A program made the position numbers and the translations under genes. Under the pieces are notes generated by a model. The model was given only the letters and a program-made list of their open reading frames with translations. It was not told the origin of the DNA and searched no databases. A stretch of DNA of 32,036 bases, from the NCBI GenBank assembly GCA_018457135.1, contig JAGGDU010000149.1, forward strand, positions 87,937 through 119,972, read 5' to 3'. This document shows positions 28,162-32,036 of the stretch, piece by piece (the stretch's first letter is position 1; each line of letters begins with the position of its first letter). The stretch is from Trichodesmium erythraeum GBRTRLIN201. Its GTDB lineage: Bacteria > Cyanobacteriota > Cyanobacteriia > Cyanobacteriales > Microcoleaceae.

Positions 28162-28581
28162 ATGGTGATAATTGAAATGACTCCTACTTTATTTGGTCGT
28201 TGGCAAACAAGATTACTATTATTAGCAACAGTAGGTATTTTAATTACTATCCCTTTTGGTGAACTGATATACTTTTTGGTATTAGGCTACATTGCTGTTT
28301 TAGGTTTATTTTGGGATATATTATACGACTTGCTTCAAAAATTCCGTTGGGATCGTGATTGGCCAGGAATTTATCAACTTTTAGCTGCTATCTGGGAAGC
28401 TATATTCTTATTATTTATCGCCAAAACTATAGATTTACCACTCTTAGAAATGTCTGACTTTAAAATTAAAAACTTTGCATTACATTATAGTTTAGTATGG
28501 TTAGGATTATATATAGTATCCCAAACTGTAATGCGAATCTATTTCCCCCGTTGGCGTTTTCGGGGAGGTCGCTGGTTGTAA
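28162..28581 (+). CDS. Conserved small membrane protein
   Basis: The product is a 139-residue protein with about four membrane helices (18-31, 33-58, 71-88, 104-124), a cytosolic-type charged loop FRWDRDWPG (61-69) and a basic C-terminus PRWRFRGGRWL. I associate this ending with a cyanobacterial family of unknown function. The open frame starts at ATG 28162, but ATG 28177 (MTPTLFGRWQ) fits the family start better. It follows the FHA-oxidoreductase on the same strand after 559 bp, so co-transcription is possible but not shown. Confidence 0.8.
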   Translation: MVIIEMTPTLFGRWQTRLLLLATVGILITIPFGELIYFLVLGYIAVLGLFWDILYDLLQKFRWDRDWPGIYQLLAAIWEAIFLLFIAKTIDLPLLEMSDFKIKNFALHYSLVWLGLYIVSQTVMRIYFPRWRFRGGRWL

Positions 28582-28722
28582 CATTCCCATGTGCAAGCTT
28601 GTCTATAGCCTTAACTAAAAAAAATAGATTTTTTGACAAAACAGTCTAATTTTTGACAAACTTAGGGAAGTTACTAGTGTATTATTAATATGCTATCATA
28701 GGAATTGAATATACAGAGAATT

Positions 28723-29163
28723 TTAGTCTAAAAAACCCATCAAGTCTTCACTATTAACCCCATTAGAAGCAACAGGACGATTCATCAATATTTTACTAAC
28801 TTCTAGATTATTAGTACCAATTGGGCGAACTCCAGAAGCTGTAATTGTATTATTAAATTCTAATCCACTATCTACTACTGGGCGAATTCCAGAGGCAGAC
28901 ATTGTATGATTAATTTTTAGACTATTTGAAACTATCGGGCGATTGGAAATTGTTTTACTATATTTAAGGTTAGTTTTACCTATAGGACGATTTCCAGGTA
29001 ATGCTAATTTGGTTGTTTCTTCTTGTATTTCTTTTGTTTCTACTGGCTTGGTCTCTACTTGTAAGGTAGTACGTTGTTGAGAGCCTTGCTCCAATTTTGT
29101 GGGTAGACTACTTTGAATGCTAGGTTGATTGCTAGTATCACTAGTTGGGTTAGTTTCTGTCAT
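28723..29163 (-). CDS. Cyanobacterial RPI/RPV-repeat protein, function unknown
   Basis: The 146-residue protein has a Ser/Thr/Gln-rich, disordered first half (1-52) and then four to five degenerate repeats of about 19-20 residues with the pattern N/I/V-R-P-I/V-x4-L-x5-T/S (NRPIGKTNLKYSKT, NRPIVSNSLKINHT, IRPVVDSGLEFNNT, VRPIGTNNLEVSKI, NRPVASNGVN), ending in LMGFLD. No signal peptide or membrane helix is present. I recall similar repeat proteins only from cyanobacteria; their role is unknown. It is divergent from the HAD gene. The start ATG at 29163 is the only good one. Confidence 0.8.
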   Translation of the reverse strand: MTETNPTSDTSNQPSIQSSLPTKLEQGSQQRTTLQVETKPVETKEIQEETTKLALPGNRPIGKTNLKYSKTISNRPIVSNSLKINHTMSASGIRPVVDSGLEFNNTITASGVRPIGTNNLEVSKILMNRPVASNGVNSEDLMGFLD

Positions 29164-29507
29164 AATTCCACTTGTACTTGTAATTTTACTTTCACATCAT
29201 TAAAGTTGGTTTATCTCATAAATAATTAGAACTACTACTTTAATGCTTTTTGGCCTTCTAATTAGGATAATTTTTAGTTTTAATAAACCTTTAATTATTC
29301 TAACCATACTTTAAAGCAAAAAACATAGCTTTGTGAAAAAATACAATGTCTAATACCAAGTTTGATAAATTTTTGTGACAAGTAGATAGGGATTTTGCTT
29401 TTTTATATTTACTTATAGGAAATTAGGCAGGAAGGAGGAAGGGATAAATATAAAAAAAAAGGGTCGGGATAGAGATAGCTGTCTGAATTGATGAGGTTAT
29501 AACTGAA
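29164..29507. promoter_or_regulatory. Divergent intergenic region upstream of the RPI-repeat and HAD genes
   Basis: The 344 bp must hold two divergent promoters. A purine-rich stretch (about 29428-29470, GGAAGGAGGAAGGG then A9) precedes the HAD gene but lies too far from its ATG to be a ribosome-binding site. No specific operator is recognised. Confidence 0.4.
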
Positions 29508-30314
29508 ATGACTATGGCAATAAAAACTCCTACTGTTTTAGCTCTTGACTTTGATGGTGTTTTATGCAATGGATTAAGTGAATATTTTCAAACAGCTTGG
29601 CGCACCTACTCTCAATTTTGGCAAATATCAGATGAAATACCATTAAATGATTTGATGGAAAAGTTTTATCGGTTGCGTCCTGTTATTGAAATTGGTTGGG
29701 AAATGCCTCTTTTGATCCGAGCTTTAATATTGGGTATTGAGGAAGATACTATTTTTCAGGAATGGCAAGCGATCGCTGAAAAAATTGTTATTCAAGAAAA
29801 TCTAGATCCATGGAAAATAGGTGCTTGTTTGGATAATACTAGGGATGAATGGATAGTAAAAGATTTGGAAGGGTGGTTATCTTTACATCAATTTTATCCA
29901 GGGGTTGTGGAAAAGTTGAAAGAATTGATGGTATCGGAGGTTAAACCTATTATTATCACAACTAAGGAGGGAAGGTTTGCTCGTTCTCTGTTGCATAAAG
30001 TTGGTGTTAATTTACCAGAAGCAGATATTATTGGCAAAGAATCTAAACGTCCCAAATATGAAACTCTAAAAATTTTATTGGCAAAACTAGGGGCCCGAAC
30101 AACTATTTGGTTTATTGAAGATAGATTAAAAACTTTACTTTCTATACAAAAACACCCAGATTTACAAGAGGTAGAATTATTTTTGGCAGACTGGGGTTAT
30201 AATACTCAGAAAGAACGAAATTCTGTGGCTCAATACCCATCAATTCATTTATTGTCTTCTGCTCAGTTTTGTCAGGATTTTTCTAAATGGAAATTTGGAG
30301 GTAAGAAGGAATAA
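29508..30314 (+). CDS. HAD-superfamily hydrolase-like protein
   Basis: This 268-residue protein carries the HAD motifs in order. Motif I is LALDFDGVL with nucleophile Asp14 and acid Asp16, motif II is IIITTKEGR (Thr151/152), a motif III lysine lies in KESKRPKYE (177-184), and motif IV is WFIEDRLKTL (Glu204, Asp205). A helical cap (about 20-125) lies between motifs I and II, as in C1-cap phosphatases such as Gph. The substrate is probably a small phosphorylated metabolite, not identified. Starts Met1 and Met3 are both possible. It reads in the same direction as the NurA-domain gene 308 bp downstream. Confidence 0.88.
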   Translation: MTMAIKTPTVLALDFDGVLCNGLSEYFQTAWRTYSQFWQISDEIPLNDLMEKFYRLRPVIEIGWEMPLLIRALILGIEEDTIFQEWQAIAEKIVIQENLDPWKIGACLDNTRDEWIVKDLEGWLSLHQFYPGVVEKLKELMVSEVKPIIITTKEGRFARSLLHKVGVNLPEADIIGKESKRPKYETLKILLAKLGARTTIWFIEDRLKTLLSIQKHPDLQEVELFLADWGYNTQKERNSVAQYPSIHLLSSAQFCQDFSKWKFGGKKE

Positions 30315-30622
30315 AAATAAATGGAGTTATAAGATAAAATTGTGTTTCATAAATAAGGGATGATTTTGATTATTTTCACCATGTTTATGTTGGTAGTTTC
30401 TTATATTTTAGCTCAGATAATATTGCTTATTTAACTGCTTATTTAACTGCTTATTTAACTAAATATTTATCCTTGATTGATCCTTTGATTTACCTGTTGC
30501 TTATTTGGTCAGAAGATGAAGATTGACATAGTTTTTTATAGTAAGTTAAGTGACAAGGATATTCTAGAAAAAGCTACAAAGTGGGGGATAATTTTTTTGA
30601 ATTTAACTAGGGAACTAAAATT
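30315..30622. other. Gap with a 12-bp tandem repeat
   Basis: No gene is seen. Three copies of TGCTTATTTAAC stand in tandem at 30424-30459. AGGGA at 30609-30613, 9 bases before the NurA-gene ATG, is a plausible ribosome-binding site. Confidence 0.6.
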
Positions 30623-31837
30623 ATGCTAGACCTAACAAAACTAGCACAACAAATGCAAGGGATGAGTCAACATCTGACAAAAGAGGCGATGGCTGCTAAA
30701 AATAGATTGGAGATTGCTCAACAATTATTAGAAGCAGCAAAGGATGAACAAGAAGATTTATTAGCCTTAGAGGAAAGTTGGTGCGACCGTATACTTTTTA
30801 ATCCTGCTATTCCTATAGAATCTTTAGATACTTATCCTCTAATTAATCCTCCTCCAAAAAGTCATACAGTATTCGCTACGGATGGTTCTCAAATAGCTCC
30901 AAGTCAACATGAAATTGCCTATTGTTATTTGTTAAATATTGGTCGAGTAATGTTGCATTATGGGGAAAGTCGTTATCCGCTTTTAGATAGTATTCCAGAA
31001 ATTTTTTATGAACCAGGTGACCTTTATATCTCTCGACAATGGGGTATTAAAACAGAAGAATGGATGGGTTATCGACGGACTATTTCTGAGGCTTTGGTTT
31101 TGGCCCAATTGGGTTGTGAATGGGTAAAAAATAATTCTGATAATTTAGGTTCTCCAATATTAGCAATGGTTGATGGTTCTCTGATTTATTGGTTCTTGGA
31201 GTCTTTGCCTTCTGAAGCACGGGATAGGATTTTAAATCCCATAATGGAAGCTTGGAATAAATTAAAGCTGGCTGGTATTCCTTTGGTTGGTTATTTGAGT
31301 GCTTCTCGCAGTAATGAAAGTTTATCTTTTTTGCGTTTAAAGGCTTGTATTTATGATGAACCTGATTGTATCAGTAATTGTCCAAATGTTGGTTTGGGGG
31401 GATTTGGTTTTACTGAAAAAGCTCCTTGTCAGTCGTTTGAACCGCTGCGAGATGTGATATTTTGGGGTTCAATATTAAGGCCTGGACAAAGAAGTCCTTT
31501 GTGGCAATCTTCTGCTAGAATTCTGCATTTATATGGGGATAATACTATCTATTTTTGTTATGTGAATGTTGGTAGGGAAGTGGCTAGAATTGATATGCCA
31601 GAATGGGTGGTTGAAAATGAGGAAATGTTGGAGTTAGTGTTAGGAATGATTTTGGCTCAAGTGCAAAAGGGTTATGGTTATCCGGTGGCATTAGCAGAAG
31701 CTCATAATCAGGCGGTGGTTAGGGGTGGCGATCGCATCAGTTTTTTTGCTTTGTTGGAGCAGGAAATGATTAAGGCTGGTTTGAAAAATGTGGGGACTTC
31801 TTACAAGGAGACTCGCAAGCGGAGTAGTATTGCCTGA
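30623..31837 (+). CDS. NurA-domain nuclease
   Basis: NurA is a 5'-3' nuclease that in archaea trims DNA ends together with the HerA hexameric ATPase during double-strand-break repair. The 404-residue protein starts with an amphipathic, possibly coiled-coil segment (1-50). Then come the two NurA metal motifs: ATDGSQIAPS (85-94, Asp87) and AMVDGSLIYW (181-190, Asp184). The C-terminal part has conserved acidic and aromatic blocks, including HNQAVVRGGDR near residue 370. The cyanobacterial members are larger than archaeal NurA. No herA lies in this window, so its partner must be elsewhere or absent. The ATG at 30623 has a good AGGGA site upstream. Confidence 0.9.
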   Translation: MLDLTKLAQQMQGMSQHLTKEAMAAKNRLEIAQQLLEAAKDEQEDLLALEESWCDRILFNPAIPIESLDTYPLINPPPKSHTVFATDGSQIAPSQHEIAYCYLLNIGRVMLHYGESRYPLLDSIPEIFYEPGDLYISRQWGIKTEEWMGYRRTISEALVLAQLGCEWVKNNSDNLGSPILAMVDGSLIYWFLESLPSEARDRILNPIMEAWNKLKLAGIPLVGYLSASRSNESLSFLRLKACIYDEPDCISNCPNVGLGGFGFTEKAPCQSFEPLRDVIFWGSILRPGQRSPLWQSSARILHLYGDNTIYFCYVNVGREVARIDMPEWVVENEEMLELVLGMILAQVQKGYGYPVALAEAHNQAVVRGGDRISFFALLEQEMIKAGLKNVGTSYKETRKRSSIA

Positions 31838-32036
31838 TTTTAGTCGTTATAGTCTCCATGAATTCACAATCATAAATCTGTGATTTTTTGACTGCGGTTT
31901 TTATAGCTGCTATTGCTTATGGGGTGATTTCTCTCATGTCTAAACCTAAATGTTCATAAAGCGATCGCTTCTTAACTAGCAAAAAAAAGTTGTTTTATTT
32001 TTAACTAATTGAAGTATAATAAAAAGTAGACTCACT
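31838..32036. other. 3' flank with a weak terminator-like hairpin and HIP1 site
   Basis: TCACA (31864-31868) can pair with TGTGA (31879-31883), followed by six T residues, a weak terminator candidate 26 bases after the NurA-gene stop. A HIP1 site lies at 31961-31968. Nothing else is recognised to the window end. Confidence 0.4.

Noticed and set aside
1-32036. tRNA or rRNA genes, prophage, or a defence island
   Set aside because: I found no cloverleaf-like or rRNA sequence, no phage structural or integrase genes, and no clustered defence genes; the Uma2 gene alone does not make one.

Overview
The window looks like chromosomal DNA of a filamentous, low-GC cyanobacterium, most like Trichodesmium or a relative. 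Three things suggest this. There are ten HIP1 palindromes (GCGATCGC), for example at 2335, 3457, 6652, 11029, 14893, 19992, 26601, 29769, 31728 and 31961. There is a typical cyanobacterial gene set: Uma2 endonuclease, kinase-RDD fusion, FHA-oxidoreductase, an LCP protein and a NurA-domain protein. Only about 64 % of the window is coding, and the gaps are long, AT-rich and full of decaying genes and insertion-sequence relics. The genus is an inference; no rRNA or tRNA gene is visible.

Layout. 1-2291: 3' part of a secreted RTX (calcium-binding) protein with two Pro-Thr linkers, closed by a strong terminator. 2425-3646: a frameshifted Ser/Thr kinase pseudogene and degenerate DNA. 3647-4339: Uma2-type nuclease. 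4657-6984: purL. 8080-8781: PlsC-type acyltransferase. 8832-12434: an ALDH2-class aldehyde dehydrogenase gene between two decayed, oppositely oriented copies of one IS4-like element. 12651-14029: a tandem pair of 2-oxoglutarate/Fe(II) oxygenase paralogues. 14344-14940: a small sulfite-oxidase-fold molybdopterin protein. 14941-16370: non-coding, with a TnpB-like relic. 16371-17798: LCP cell-wall ligase family, followed by a small membrane protein. 18958-19668: rpe, with a terminator shared with the convergent DsbA-like lipoprotein gene (19833-20582).

20836-28581 is the most coherent functional block. It holds an RDD-PDZ membrane protein, a Ser/Thr kinase-RDD fusion, a divergent FHA protein with a zinc ribbon, an array of decayed copies of the next gene's FHA-coding 5' end, an FHA-FAD/NAD(P) oxidoreductase fusion, and a small membrane protein. 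I read it as a Ser/Thr phospho-signalling module linked to the membrane: the kinase phosphorylates and the FHA domains bind phosphothreonine. 28723-31837 holds a repeat protein with an RPI/RPV motif, a HAD-like phosphatase and a NurA-domain nuclease.

The main oddities are these. The RDD-PDZ gene appears to begin at an ATG overlapping the kinase gene but is put out of frame by a run of seven A residues. The upstream FHA fossils form a ~360-bp repeat array with a nested exact 141-bp tandem duplication. The two IS fossils frame the aldehyde dehydrogenase like an old composite element.
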